The notes below the pieces were generated by a model. That model was given only the letters and a program-made list of their open reading frames with translations. It did not search any database and had not been told where the DNA came from. A stretch of DNA of 64,000 nucleotides. Source: Cheilinus undulatus. Its lineage: Eukaryota; Chordata; Actinopteri; Labriformes; Labridae. Positions 11,061 to 24,361 of this stretch are shown piece by piece. The translations under genes and the position numbers were made by a program. The stretch covers positions 24,410,329-24,474,328 of the forward strand of contig NC_054877.1 in NCBI RefSeq assembly GCF_018320785.1, written 5' to 3'. The stretch's first letter is position 1; each line of letters starts with the position of its first letter.

Positions 11061-14000
11061 GCTAATGGAGAGGAGGAGCAGAGAGGAGAGGTTAATGTAG
11101 GAAAAAGAACATGGGTAAGGCTGCAGGGAGGAGGGAGAAGTGACACACATCTACCAGAGTCTTATGGCATGAGTCATCACAAAACCAATCCATCAGAGAA
11201 CAAACAAAGAGCTTTAAAAAGAAACCAGCTTTCACAGCATTAAAGCCGGCTGTAACATGTTTACACAAGTCATGCCGTGGTCTGATGAGCCTATAAAATG
11301 ATAAGCCAGCATTTTTTTAATGATGATGGGTGCAAAACATCTCCCAGTAGAGCCGAGGCAATCAAAAGAGCTGCAAACTGTGGGGTTACCATGGAGACAC
11401 CTGAGAAACAATTACTCACTAATTGGAGAGCCCTTATTCTGCTTGCCAGGGCAGGAACAATTTTAGGAAACACAAGAAGCTAAATGGATAAAAAACTGCT
11501 TTTAAAAGAAATACCAGCTAGTTTTTAGGTACCACGACTTGAACAAAATTTTTTTTGACTCAATCATGCAGCCATCTAAACATTCACACACACTTGTAAA
11601 AACTTTGAGACTGAATCTTTGCAAAACAGCAAAATAAACTCCTGAAGTTTCTGTGATAAATTCTACACGATCCTTTCATTTTAAACCATTTCTAAGTAAT
11701 CTATTCAAGTATCGAACAGAATAATGGCTGTAGAGTTTCTGCTTACCGTTTCCTCAGTACTCACAAAGCTCGAGCAGCGAGGGAAATGATCAGTGAACAG
11801 TGAGGGTGTGACTGTGTGAGCTCAGATTGTGTACAAGAGCAGGAAGGAGGAGAGAAACAGAGGGCAGGGCCATGCTTTCAAACCATTAGACTCCACGATC
11901 AGAATGTCATTCAAATATAGACTCTGCTCACTTTATCACTTATTGTTTCCTGGGAGGGCATCATGGGGCAATTTATCATAAATTATCCATTTAAATGGTA
12001 GGACCTTTGTCATAAATTGTCCACACAGAGGACACTTTGGTGAATTTTGTCCACATAGAGAGCATTTCAGAGGGCACTTTGTCAAATTTTGTTCCCTGAT
12101 AGTGCACCTAAGAGGGCACTTTGTATAATTTGTCTCTTTAAAGGGAAGCAAGCTGGGGTTCTTCGTTCTATTTAGAGGACACATAAGAAGAAATGAGTCA
12201 AGTCTGTCCACTTAGAGGAAACTATGTCAAATTTTGTCCACATGGAGTGCACTTAAGAGGGCACTTCATATAATTTTGTCTATTTAAATGGCACTTTTTC
12301 AAATTTTTGTTTACTTAGATGGCATTTAAGAGGGCACTTTGGAAAATGCTGTCCACATAGAGGGCACCTACGGGGGTGCTTTTTCATTATACCACCATAT
12401 CTACCATAGGGTTATACAAGAGGGCACTTTAAGGGTGATTTTTGAAAAATAAGGTCACCAAAGGTGGTGATGGCCTCTCCTGTCCCCCTCTGACTCCACC
12501 AGTGTGAGGAACAATATTGGATTCACAAGAATGTGACAAGTAAAGATTTTAAAATATGTCAATAAAACTTAAAAAAATCAAATACCTCAAAGTATATTCT
12601 TTAAGGCCTGTTTCACTGAAATGTACAAAACTTTGAGTGATCTGAGTGGATCCTAGATCTGCTGCCATACAAATCTTTGAAAACTGGTGTGGCTATCTAC
12701 TATTGTAATTTCCGGTTTCAAATCAGGCATCTCCATCATGCTCTGCATCTATGCACTGATATAGCAAGATGGTTTCCTTCTCACAAGATGTTGTAGCACA
12801 CGATCTTGTTATGAGCATCTTACAAACTGATTACAGGAACTGAAATCCATTAACAGAGCTGCAATTAACTACTATGAAAGAAAAATTAAAAAGCTAATTT
12901 CAGCCATCATCATTTAGAGATAAATGCCTGTTACTTACATCAGTGTCAGGTATCAGATTGGATAGAAGTTGGTCCAAAAACTTGGTATTCCATAGACACG
13001 ATGAGATGTATGAAATTAAAAATGTAATGCACAGAAGAAGTCTAACACATCTAAAACCAAAGATAAAATTTGCAGGACTTCAGCATGCCTCTGTCTCAGT
13101 TTATAACCCAGAATAAAACAACAGCACTATGAGCCTTCCTGTCTTCAGGCAAACCACATGCAGTGAGGTTCTCTCTGCAGGTGCAAGTGACAAGAGTCAT
13201 TCTCTGTTGCCTCTTGAATGCTTCACACAAATGGTAATGTGGCAAATAAAGGAGCAGGAGATCCTTTTTCAGGAGCCAGAGAGGAAGAGTATATTTTTAG
13301 AATTTTGGTCAAGTACTGGTATCACCCCTCTTAAATTGCACATTGACATTGGTGATTATTTTTGGGTATTTCCATCTAACTTGCTGTTACCGTATTCAAT
13401 TAACAAGGATGTAAAGGCTGCAAAGAATTTAAAATTCAATTTCTATTAATAGTTTAGCTGATAAAATGACAGAATACAGGGCCTTATTATGGTACTGTTT
13501 CCAATTTCTAATACTTGTATATTTATTTATCTGTCCTTTTTTATTTTGCCCAAACCCCAGGACTTTCCAAAATAAATCTGGCAATCACTATATCTAAGGA
13601 GCTGCACTTTGGGTATGTTCAGCTCTGTTGCTGCACAAATTACCACAACATCACACTGAACAGTGAAAAAGTTGCTGATTGATAACCTATCAGCTGTTAC
13701 ATCTCTGGAGGCAACACAAATAGTGTGTGTTCTTGTCCCTGTCAAAGTAAACACAGTTTCTTTACGAAAAAAAGTACTGTGATCATTATCTGAACAGTTC
13801 ATTTTTCAAAGCCTCACAGGTGTAATTGTTGATAGATTTATTAAGATGGGTTCCCAATCTGTGATTGACACTAAATTAGTGTTTCAAATGCTTTTAAATC
13901 ATTATATTCGATTCTGGAGATACCAGTCAAGACTTAATATGTTACTTTTATTAATAACTTTGATCAATAGATGACCAGTTATTTCAATTTTACTTTAGAC

Positions 14001-16302
14001 AAGTCAAAAACGTTTTTGCAAGTTAAACCATAAAATCATTAAAATGATTAAAATATAACTCGTGCTACGATCAAATCCACAGCAGACGCTAAACAAGCAG
14101 CCAATCTGGCTCCTAGTTGAGTAAGGACACATGCCTTTAATACACGACTTTGACTATTTAACAAAATCTATCTTTCTGCAGCTGCATACAGTTCAACACC
14201 CACACTGAAGTAATTCTGTTGTTGATGATACAGAGCAGCGTGACAGGAAATGAAAGATGTATAGGTTTACAATCAGCACAAAGAGACACTAATTGGAAGC
14301 TGCACTGTCCTTGAGTTTATCCATGCGCACTGAACCCCATGTGATTGATATTTCCTGTGGCTAAATTTAAATCATGTGAAATCTATCAGGTCTGAGGAGA
14401 CCGTTACAGTCAGCTTTTTTAGTTTAAGGACGAAAACTATATGTGATAAAACACATTTATCTCATAACCAAAGTGATCTGCTTCTCTTAACTTAATGTGC
14501 CAGATATCTAGTGATTCAATCTTCTCAAAAGTGGTTGTTAAAGGTCTGCCATTCTGTTGTTTTCAATCACTGAAAACTGAATTATTTTTTTTTCTGTTAA
14601 ATTTAACCAACACTTTAAATTAGTTGCTTCATTCTCTGAAAGTTCTAATCTCAAGCTCATTACTATCTTAATTTTCTGTCATTTAAACTATAATAGCCAT
14701 ACTAAGGGACACTACTGCAGCACCCCTAGATTTGCAAAGCAAGACAGTTTATCATAAATTACCCAATCTAAAGACATCATAATACATTTAGTTTTTAATG
14801 TTTATTTTGCTTAATGTCCTATTCATTAACTTTAAAAAGTTGTCTGATTAGTTTTTGTTCAGTGTCATGTCTTTTAGTGCTCCTGATGTCATAATTGTTG
14901 TGTTTTTACATCTGAGAAACGTTTTGTATATGAATTGTGCTCTATGAAAAAACTTGCCTTGCTAGAAAGCACCTCATGCAATATGTAATGTCATAACAGC
15001 AGTGTTGTTAGTTGTGGCTTACCCTGAAGTAGAGGTGACTTCTACAATATGTGGGCACATGTTCAACCAGTTCTACACCCTGATCCTAATGTTATAATCT
15101 CCTTATTTTAACTCCTTTAACCTATAGTCAATAGAAAATTTGTAAAAATAGGATATGTAGAGTTGCACTGTCCATTATTTTTTTTTAAATAGATCACGTG
15201 AGTTTACAGTCTTTTGCTAGAGATAACAACCTCAGGATGTTACAGTGGAGTGCACTTTGACTCATTGTTATGGGCAATAAAATGCTGTTAAATACATAGA
15301 AATGCTACATTATGAAAGTTAACACTAACTAGAGTAGCATTTACTGAAGAACGTGTATTTCGTGTCTTTGTGCCGTGATTCCGATGGGCATGACTATTAA
15401 AGCTTGGATAGGCTTAATGCAGTAGTCAGTTGGGCTAAAACACTCAAGCGATAGGTATCCAAAGATTAGTCTACAGGCTAAACAAATGGCCATGACATGT
15501 TACAATATTCACAGGATGGTGATTATGGTTTTAAAACAATCTTATGCTATATTTAAAGTTAAATTAGCTAAATATTCCTGCTCAGAGATACCACAATGCT
15601 GACCATCTTCAACAGCAAGGTATCAAAATTTAAAACCATCATGCAAGAGGAAATGAATGACAGTGTTAGCTACACTGATAGATAATTCAAATGCAGAAGC
15701 AAGAAAGACAAACAACCCTCTCCCCATACCTGAAAATGCCCTGGCAAAATATCTCATGAACATCTGGAGTTAAGTTAGTCCAAGAATGCAGATCCTTCTC
15801 CGGGGAATTTTCTCCCTCCTTTGCTATGTTTCATTGCTGTTTGAGCCATTATGGAGAACTGTGCTTCTTACGTCATCACTGTGGGCCAAAACATCAACAC
15901 GTCACGTTCGCGAGCAGCGAGAACGCGCGCAACCACAAACAGGAACGTTTGGCATTGTTAGCATTAGCTGAAGGGAAAAAAAACGACAAAATAAATCTGA
16001 AGTTTTGAGTACACGTATGTGGCTCACCATATGTGTCACGTTATTCCTTAACGAAGGGACACATACAAGCACGACAAGGCAAAAATCAATACTGTAGGGT
16101 TGTTTTAGGCCACAGAGTTTAAGAAAAGCGGTCTAGTATAGCCTGGCTTGAGATGAACGCTGTTTCAACTATTCGTCTAACGCACAGTGGACTTCTCTTA
16201 AAGTTCTAGCGAAACTGGTTACCGGGTGGGTTTCCGTCGACAGATTAAACACCAGTACTCGTAACACGTTGTTCCCACCGACACAGGGAAGTTGAACTTA
16301 CC
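11061..16302 (-). other. guk1: guk1 5' intron and non-coding first-exon candidates
   Basis: Upstream of the ATG exon two minus-strand donor sites could end non-coding first exons: GAAACG followed by gtaagc at 11747 (exon roughly 11747-11800), and GTTTTGCG followed by gtaagt at 16302 (exon roughly 16302-16375, next to the mmtag2 start). They could be alternative promoters. Otherwise this is intron, with one degenerate tandem repeat (listed separately). I saw no gene inside, including no mrpl55. Confidence 0.4.
11935..12445. repeat. Degenerate tandem repeat (minisatellite-like) built on 'agagggcacttt'
   Basis: The words agagggcacttt, gtccacatagag and tcaaattttgt recur at irregular spacing of about 30-70 bases from 11950 to 12440, with many substitutions. 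Read on the minus strand this gives recurring KCPL/LCGQ-like peptides, but with no conserved frame. It lies within the guk1 5' intron. Confidence 0.65.
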
Positions 16303-16414
16303 GCAAAACTCCCCGGATGAGTGAACGCTGAAGGCCAGACCATTCGCGCAGCTCGTGTGCTAACACGGCTAAAGTCAAGGAGCCGAGCTAACTGTTTTCC
16401 CTGAACTCAGAAAA
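15880..16414. promoter_or_regulatory. Likely bidirectional guk1/mmtag2 promoter
   Basis: CpG-dense sequence around 15898-15945 (gttcgcgagcagcgagaacgcgcgc) and 16180-16380, contrasting with AT-rich flanks. A minus-strand splice donor at 16302 and the plus-strand mmtag2 ATG at 16415 lie about 110 bases apart, so transcription should diverge from this interval. No TATA box is obvious, as expected for a housekeeping pair. The exact start sites are inferred. Confidence 0.5.
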
Positions 16415-19400
16415 ATGTTTGGTTCCTCAAGATCTGGAGGGGTCCGAGGGGGCCAGGACCAGTTCAACTGGGATGACGTGAAAGTCGATAAACACAGAGA
16501 AAATTATCTCGGTAAGTGTGGACAACCCGCAGCCTAAGTCCGCTATCAGCACCGACCAGATGTATGGCTACTTTCCTCTCAGCTAACTTTAGCTCAACTG
16601 AGCTAGACTTTGAAGATCACAGTTGTACCACAATATATTTAATTGGCTCTCCATTTTCTATTTAATACCTGTTGTTGTACAGTCCCTCATTACACAGTGT
16701 CCTCTCGGTCGGTTTTAGCCCCGTTTTCCTGTGCACACTCAGCAGGTCCCAGCTTTCATAGCTCCCCACACGTAGCCTCTCCGCTCTCTCAGCCCACACC
16801 GTTGTCAGCATGCCAGACAGATCTACGTAGCGACCGTCCTCAGCTGTGGCAGAAAATGTTAACACCAAACTTTGTAGGAAATGCAACTATTTTTGGACAT
16901 AATGCCAAGTTTTCAGATGTTTGAGTATTGTTTATGAGGAGGCGACCTCAGCTGTGAGTGCTATCTTCCAATTCACAATATTATTAGCTGCACCTTCTTT
17001 CATGTGTTAATATCAAAGTTGCACAAAACAGAATTTGAAAAGTGCTTTTAAAGTATGATTGGCATCATTTATTTTAGTTTGCAGTTGGCTTTTAATGAAG
17101 TTACTAAAAGATTACCAACATTCTTGAAGTCCTTTCATTACATTTGCCTTCAGTTAAATGAGATTAGGCACTATATTTTCAGTCTATTTTTAGTGTTGTT
17201 TTGTTTTGTTTTGTTTTGACAAAATGTAAACAAACGACTTTTTTTTATAACCGTCATTCCTCAGACTTTAATGTGGGTTTTAAAGACATAATATTTAGGT
17301 ATAAACAACATTAATATATTAATACTGATGACTGTTAAAATGAATTTGGAAACATATTATATATTATATTATACCTCCTGATCCATAAATCTAAAAATAA
17401 ATAAAGATTAAGTTATTTTAAAACCATACACAATTTTTTTTTAATATTTGAACTTTTGTTCACTGTCCTATTCTAGAGATAGTCTCAGATAAACATTTCT
17501 ACTAAAGAGCAACACATCTCTCCCAACCATTCTAAATTCTTCTTTCCAGGGAACTCTTTGATGGCCCCGGTAGGACGATGGCAAAAAGGCAAAGATCTAA
17601 CATGGTATTCAAAAGACAAAAAAGGTGGTGCACCATTGTCACGGGCAGATGAACTTGCTGCTGTTAAGGCTGCAGAGCATGAAGCACTGATGGCTGCACT
17701 GTATGTATAACATCCTAAAGGAAATAATTGATTCACCAAGTGTGTGCCAAAAAATTGATTACTTATGTATATTTTAATTCTTCTCCATTTATAATCTAGA
17801 GGGCACAAGAATATAAAGCGGCAACCAACTGGTTTGTCCAAGGAGGTGGGTCACATTTTTGGTCATCATTTAATGTGCATGAATAATTAAATAACTTGCC
17901 TTGATGAAACATGTTGCATAACAAGACTATTCTTATCTTGTCACCAGGACCTTGTAGATGTTTGCAGGAGGGAAGAGGCCGATGGCGAGGAGAGAAATGT
18001 TGACCGAGTATCAGGCTTGGGAAGCTCCAGGTAATTCTTTTCCCCATGGATACTTCAGCTTTGGTTTTTAACAGCATAGTAAACAAATAAATAGGTTGAA
18101 GTGAACATTTTAACAACTACATCTGACTTAATTTTTCCTTATTTGATATGCAATTTCAGAAATTTGGAATAAAATATTTGGGACTTTCTCTCCATCAAGT
18201 TTATTATTTTTAGGATTATTTTTAAGTCACTAGGGTTTGATTTTCTTGGAGCACACAGCATGTGGATATGAAAAATCTGCAACACCTATCTCAGCCTTTA
18301 TGACATTGACTTACCTGAGTGCTTTATATATTTATATTCTGGAGATTGTGATATCTTCAGGGTTAACTTTACAGGAATTCAAAAGTTTCATGCACTAAAA
18401 TTGCAAACATTCATGAGCAGAATTAATAGGAAGGGAAATGGGTTGAATTTGCTCATGAAATGACCTCCAAATGCGTTTTCAGAGTTAATTTGTGCTATTT
18501 GATAATGGGAATTTACAGCTGCGTTAGTTTAGTTGACAAGTTTTGTTTTTGTTCCTCCTCTTGATGTTTATCAAATGCAGCAAAATATAACAGTTAATTC
18601 TTAATATTTTTTCCCATTTTCAGTGCAGGTTCAAGGAAAATGGTGCTCTCCCCAAAGGAAAAAGAAGCTGTTAAAATGGGCTTGCCTGTTTTCACAGTAA
18701 GTTGTACCCTACCCTCTGAAAAGATTAAATTGGAATGCTGTGATTGACTGTGTATGATGGATGGAAAAACATGTCTAAAAGCATCAAGTAGCAAAGTATC
18801 TTTGAAACTATAGAATTCATCTATGAATTTCTCAGTTATTGCAGATACTTAAAAGAATGCTTTCTTTGCAGCACCACAAAACAGAGAAGACAGAGCGCTC
18901 TCAGGAAACCTCAACTACAAAATCTCAGAGCACAGAAAAGGGGGATGTGGAGGAACGGTGAGTCAGCTCTATATTATAAATTTCCATGTTTCTCCACATC
19001 TAAATGATGTTTCACAAAATGTTGTCCCATATTTTTATACTCTGATTATCTGACTCTGCAGACATGAGAGCAAAAAGAAAAAGAAGGAAAAGAAGAGCAA
19101 AAAGGAGAAAAAGAAGAAGGAAAAAAAGAAGAAAAGGCAAAGAAGAGACTCATCTTCCTCTGAGTCAGATGACAACAGAAAGAGGTTGGTTCATGATGAA
19201 GTGTTTCTGATCTTGCTTGTCGGCTTAGAATGGACAAGTAACAGGAACAGTTCATACATTTTGAATTACAATTTATAGTTCCTCACTATAACTTCACAAA
19301 TCTTACTAAGATAGAAAAATTGATGTATTAATCAGTGACTTTTCAAAGAATGTTTTACCATTGTCTTACAGAGCATCAATGTAATGCACAAGTAAATAAA

Positions 19401-21411
19401 TACATATAAGACAATAATGACACAACATGCATGATTTCATATACACTCACTGGCCACATAATTAGGTACTCCTTGCTAGTACCAGGTTGGACCCTCTTTT
19501 GTTTTCAGAACTGCCTTAATTCTTCGTCACAAAGTTTCAACAAGGTATTGGAAACATCTTTGAGATTTTGGTCCATATTGACATGATAGCATCATGCAGT
19601 TGCTGCAGATTTGTCAGCTGCACAACCATGATGCAAATCTGTGGTTCCCCCACATCCCAAAGGTGCTCTATTGGATTGAGATCTGGTGACTGTGGAGGGC
19701 ATTTTGGTACAGTGAAGTCATTGTCATGTTCAATAAACTAGTTTGAGATGATTTGAGCTATGTGACATGGTGCAATATCCTGCTGGAAGTAGCCATCAAA
19801 AGATGGGTACACTGTAGTCATAAAGGGATTGACATGGCCAGCAACAATGCTCAGTTAGGCTGTGATTTTTAAACGATGCTCAGTTGGTACTAAGGGGCCC
19901 AAAGTGTGCCAAGAAAATATCTCCCACACCATTACACCACGAGCACCAGCCTGAAACTGCTGATACAAGGCAGGATGGATCCATGCTTTCATGTTGTTTA
20001 TGCCAAATTCTGACCCTACCATCTTTATGTCACAGCTAACATCGAGACTCATTAGACCAGGCGATGTTTTTTCCAGTCTTCTGTTGTCCAATTTTGGTGA
20101 GCTCATGTGAATTGTTCTCAGTTTCCTGTTCTTAGCTGACAGGAGTGACACCCACTGTGGTCCTCTGCTGCTGTAGCCCATCTGCTTAAAGGTTCCACAT
20201 GTTGTGAGTTCATGGATTGTATTCTGCATACTGTGGTTGTAATGAGTGGTTATTTGAGTTACTGTTGCCATTTTATCATATCGAACCAGTCTGCCCATTC
20301 TCCTCCTGACCTAACCTCTGGCATCAACAAGACATTTTTGACATTTTAGTAGATCAGCAGTTTCTGACATTGTCAGACCAGCCCATCTGGTACCAACAAC
20401 CACGCCACGTTCAAAGTCACTTAAATCCCCTTTCCTTCTGATGCTCAGTTCAACCCTGATCAAGTCGACTTGACCACATCTACATGCCTAAATGCACTGA
20501 GTTGCTGCCATGTGATTGGCTGATTAACTATTTGTGTTAACAAGCAATTGAACAGGTGTACCTAATAAAGTGGCAGGTGAGTGTACATCCACATACATAC
20601 ACATAAACCGTGCATACACACCTCTGTCTGGCATATGCTGATGTCTGTGACTGCTGTGTCTCATAGATATGACTCTTCTTCTAGGCCAGTTGTTCTGTAA
20701 AACTTCATTATTTGTGTGATATAGTATGTCTTCATAATTTGCTATGTTTCCACTATTACAGTTGAGTGAAAAGCTTTTCTCTGTCAGCACTAGAGGGCAC
20801 TGATACCCTTTTCAGAGGAAACCTCCAACACGGGGCATCTTAAAGCATTACTGTTTCATGGAAGAACTCTGATAAATTTCCTTTATGTCAGTTGAGATGA
20901 ACAGTGGAAGGGCATGCCACTTTTAAATGTAATATGCTTTTTAGTATGTGGTGCTGGTGTTTATAGGAAGAGCTCCTTACATGGTTATAGTGTAAAATAA
21001 GTGATATAAGTGGTTAGATAATACAAACAGAAATTTTTCAAAAGTTAGCTATATTTAGGTAGCATATTTGGACATGTTTTCTCATCTTGTCTCTTATCAT
21101 TACACCTGATCTACCCATACCCTGTCACGTATTGTGGGTTTCCTTTTCTCTCCAGGCAGAGAAAGGACCACCATCATCATAATCCATCATACCATAGTCA
21201 GAGTGGAGCCAGACCCCATGACAGCCATTCAAGGGGGGGAGCAAAGGCCGAGCGACAGTCCACCTACCCCCATCACCGGCAGCAGAGGCATGACACAGAC
21301 TCCTCTGACGGGGGGTCTCCTGTCCCCCGTAACCCTGTCAGCAACAAGACGGCCCCTGCTGGTGCCACACAAAGCCACAGGCGGCGCCACGACACAGACT
21401 CGGACGACTGA
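16415..21411 (+). CDS. mmtag2: Multiple myeloma tumor-associated protein 2 homologue (C1orf35 family)
   Basis: Coding exons are 16415-16511, 17550-17700, 17800-17845, 17948-18030, 18624-18696, 18872-18957, 19062-19184 and 21156-21411, all with GT-AG sites and continuous frame. The N-terminus [20 protein letters not shown] and then [20 protein letters not shown] are the conserved start of the family, followed by [20 protein letters not shown] and [19 protein letters not shown]. Exon 7 encodes a long Lys/Glu-rich basic run (nuclear-localisation-like). Exon 8 encodes a His, Arg and Ser-rich tail ending HDTDSDD. The biochemical role of the family is not established. Head-to-head with guk1, as C1orf35 lies between ARF1 and GUK1 in human. 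AATAAA at 21569-21574 ends a short 3' UTR. Confidence 0.92.
16512..17549 (+). other. mmtag2: mmtag2 intron 1
   Basis: Long first intron, GC-moderate at its start and AT-rich later, with a short (TTTTG)n tract near 17195-17218. Nothing else was recognised. Confidence 0.5.
19444..20583 (-). mobile_element. Tc1-like transposon, inactive, in mmtag2 intron 7
   Basis: Inverted ends CACTCACTGGCCACATAATT and, from the right, CACTCACCTGCCACTTTATT, followed by the shared word TTAGGTAC. TA flanks both sides (19442-19443, 20584-20585). A minus-strand frame at 19855-20298 encodes a recognisable part of a Tc1-type transposase ([35 protein letters not shown]). The rest is interrupted. The 1140 bp length is slightly short for an intact element. 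A relative lies at 56980. Confidence 0.85.
20586..21155 (+). other. mmtag2: Remainder of mmtag2 intron 7
   Basis: Non-coding; ends in a pyrimidine-rich acceptor at 21155. No further feature was recognised. Confidence 0.45.
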
Positions 21412-21600
21412 TGTCCTTTCCAACCCCCCAAAATCAAAGACACTTAAACGTGGACCTAACGATCCACAGCAGCTCAGCTGGCCCCGAAGACCTCATTTAC
21501 CCTGAATGGTCAAACACTGGATGGAGACAGGTCAATACTTTGAGACACATGCTTTCACTTCCCCACCCAATAAAGTGGTCACTCAGGTGTGGGACACTGG
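21412..21600 (+). other. mmtag2: mmtag2 3' UTR and poly(A) signal
   Basis: Short UTR with AATAAA at 21569-21574, about 160 bases after the stop, followed by a G/T-rich stretch. Confidence 0.65.
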
Positions 21601-23367
21601 TGTCTTTGGTGTTATTTTGGGTTTGTTTGACAAGTAATTTAATAAATTTTGTTTAATTAAATTATCAAATGTTACACCTGATGTGCTGTAATAGGCTGCA
21701 AATTATGTTATTTGTCAAAAAAGTAGGTATGACAACATTTTACACAGCAGTCCAAAAAACTATCTTCCCCTGTGGTTGGCCTCGGTGGCTGCTATTGTTC
21801 ATAAAGTCCTTAGGAATTTTACAACTGTCTTGCTGCAAGCACAAAGACCTCATCGTTACCCTCATTTTTAACTGTCAGTCATCTTTCAGCATTTCAGGTA
21901 AGCTGAAACGTTTTATGGTTGTCTAAAGTTGTTTTAGTTACAGTAATGTTTGAATCATCCAACTGGACAATTACAGTGAAAATATTTAATAAAATGACAG
22001 CCAATTCTAGCAAAAAAAAAAAAAAGTTTCTTTTAAATTTTCTCTCCAAGATCTCCCTAATACCTTCGTTGTCTTTGCACATCTTCTGTCCCACTGTGCC
22101 TTTTGCACTTCTCAGCAGCTCAGGTCCTTTTTTCTCAATTGTGCCATCGCTCCTTAATCTCTCACTTTCCTAGGTTAGCTCCCTGACTGATGTGATACCA
22201 CTGGAATGCTCTCCATTGGCCATAATAGAGTGTAGTGTTTGCAATTGCCTTGAATTGGTCTGAAAGGGGGTATTCTGCTAGCAAGCACCTAGTGGGTGCA
22301 CTAAAAAAGAGCAAGGCATTCATAAAGCAGAGTGCAAAAAACCAGGCTGGTCCTTTTATATGATCAAGTACCGTTAGACTGCCACACACAAACCAAGCTG
22401 ATGGAGCAGCAGGGGAGGAGGCCATACAAAGCAGCCCTATGAGGGACCTAAACCTCAGACTCCCTCCTTTTTCACCACCATCACACTCTTCTGTCATGTT
22501 TTACAGGCTCGGCTGCATTAACCCTAGCAGCCTAATCAACCTGCAGGAATGCTGTCCTGGATTGCCACCCCTAAACAATGTGAACCAGGGTGTGCTCTCC
22601 ACATTACTGCTTCAACCCAAGCTTTAAGTGCTTTACTCAGCTCAGGACGACACATTACTCTATAGGTCAAAGGGTTGCTATGATACTGATTTTAAGGTCT
22701 TTTGTAAAATTTTAGTATTTTATCAGTGGACTTTCTGTCTTTTAAATAAACCCTGCATGCTAAGACATGGCAGCTTTATTAAATTAACATTGGTGTCTTC
22801 TAAATGAGTATTTTATAAAGAAACTTAATAGTTCACTACATTTTAGAGTGAATTTAGAGAACAGATTCGCCTGTCGCCATTTTTGCAGTAATGTCATCTG
22901 GTTGAACTGTTCTTCCTGATACTGTTGGAATGCACTCATCTCAAACTACATTACAGTAACTTATTCCTTATTGTCCTTTTTGCTAAAGCTGCTCATGGTT
23001 TTACAATTAAAAAGGTTTTTAAGTTTGAAACTGCATATAGGAAGAAGAACAATGCGTCCGTAAGACATGACTGCCCTTCCCGTGGGGTTTTAGCCTACCT
23101 GGGAAACTATTTTTTGTTCATTTTCTCCAAAATATAGAAATTTAGCATTTCTTTATACAATGTACATCAGAAATAGTTAATTTAGTTGATTCACCATGTC
23201 TCCAAACATGCAGGGCTCTTTTAAAATGCCAGATAGCCTTATGCTTGAACTGCCAATGTATTATCCCTGAGCTCAAAGAGATGTTATCTAACTGAACTTA
23301 GCACAGAAAATATGGAAATTTGTGTTTGATGGTGTCTTTGTTGTATCAGTGCTTCTCTGCAATAAAC
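21601..23367. other. Intergenic region between mmtag2 and arf1; possible conserved element at 22150-22620
   Basis: No gene is supported. The part at roughly 22150-22620 is less AT-rich, non-repetitive and open in both strands for about 110 codons, which in intergenic DNA can mark a regulatory element rather than a protein. This is inference only; the minus-strand frame there resembles no family I know. Confidence 0.3.
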
Positions 23368-24361
23368 CTTATAGCATTGGAAAACCTGTTTATTTCGCTT
23401 TTAAATGGTGCCACATTTAAAAGGGATAAGCACCTGTGGGATGAGCAGCAGAGCGGAGTATGTGGGTTGAGCCCATGAAAAATTTCCCAATCTCTGCCAA
23501 TGCCAAACATTTTATTCTGCCATTGACTCTTGTTTGGTGTTGATAAGATGATTGAAGTCTGAAGAAACAAGACAAATTGCCAGTTTAACAATTTATTCAT
23601 TTAACAGACAGGAGCTTCAGTAGCGTGTGGAAGAACCAGAGACATCCACAACAGCTTGGCACCTCCTCCCCATGCTGGTCACCAGCCTGGTCACACACTG
23701 ATGTGGAATGGCATTCCATTCTTCAGCCAGCATTTGTTGCAGCTCAGCCTATGTGGTTGTGTTTGTCACTCTGGCACCAACAGCATGCCCAAGCTGATCC
23801 CACAAGTGTTCAATTGGGTTGAGGTCAGGACTGCTGGCAGGCCATTCCATCCTCTTCACTCTCAAATGTTAGTTTTTGATAAACCCTCTGTGAGGGCGAG
23901 TGTTATCTTGGAGGATAGAGTTCAGTCTCAGACTGTGGAAATATAGGATCGCTGCTGGTCACAGAATCCAAACTCGATGTCTCTGCATAGATTGTCTCCA
24001 ATGATGACGAGCCTAATTTTTCCAGTGAAGGAGATGCCGCCCCACACCATCACACAGCCTCCACCAGAGGTGTTACTCTATCGGTGCAGCAATCAGCAAA
24101 GCTTCTTTGTGACTTTTCCACATTTTGACCCTGCAATCCACTTGCCGTAGGCAAAATCTGGACTAATCGCTGAACATAACGTTCCTTCACATGTTCAGGT
24201 TCCAGTGAACATGTTGCTGACATGAGCGTGAATGGGTCTGATGGTGAGGGGCAGTCATGGCAGGCCCTCTGGCAGCCCTGAGAACAGAGATTGACTGCAT
24301 GCAGTCAGCCCTTACAATGTGACGCTAAAAGGGAAATGAACAGGCTTCCTAATGATGTAAG
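23368..24361 (-). mobile_element. Tc1/mariner-type transposon remnant with long terminal inverted repeats
   Basis: Left end CTTATAGCATTGGAAAACC matches the right end read backwards near 24313-24361. The inverted repeats are longer than in simple Tc1 elements and include a short palindrome around GGTGCCAC at 23407. The interior (23600-24290) reads in reverse as a decayed DDE transposase of the same family as the copy at 54800, where the diagnostic ILQDDNARPHKAGF block is still readable. Frames are broken throughout. Confidence 0.7.

Noticed and set aside
11935-12445. CRISPR-like or zinc-finger-like array (recurring KCPL/LCGQ)
   Set aside because: Spacing is irregular, the genome is a vertebrate, and Cys/His spacing does not fit a zinc finger.
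13129-13449. 106-codon plus-strand frame in the guk1 5' intron
   Set aside because: No known match, opposite strand to the host gene, chance-level composition.
22162-22497. 111-codon minus-strand frame between mmtag2 and arf1
   Set aside because: No motif and overlapping frames on both strands; more likely non-coding.
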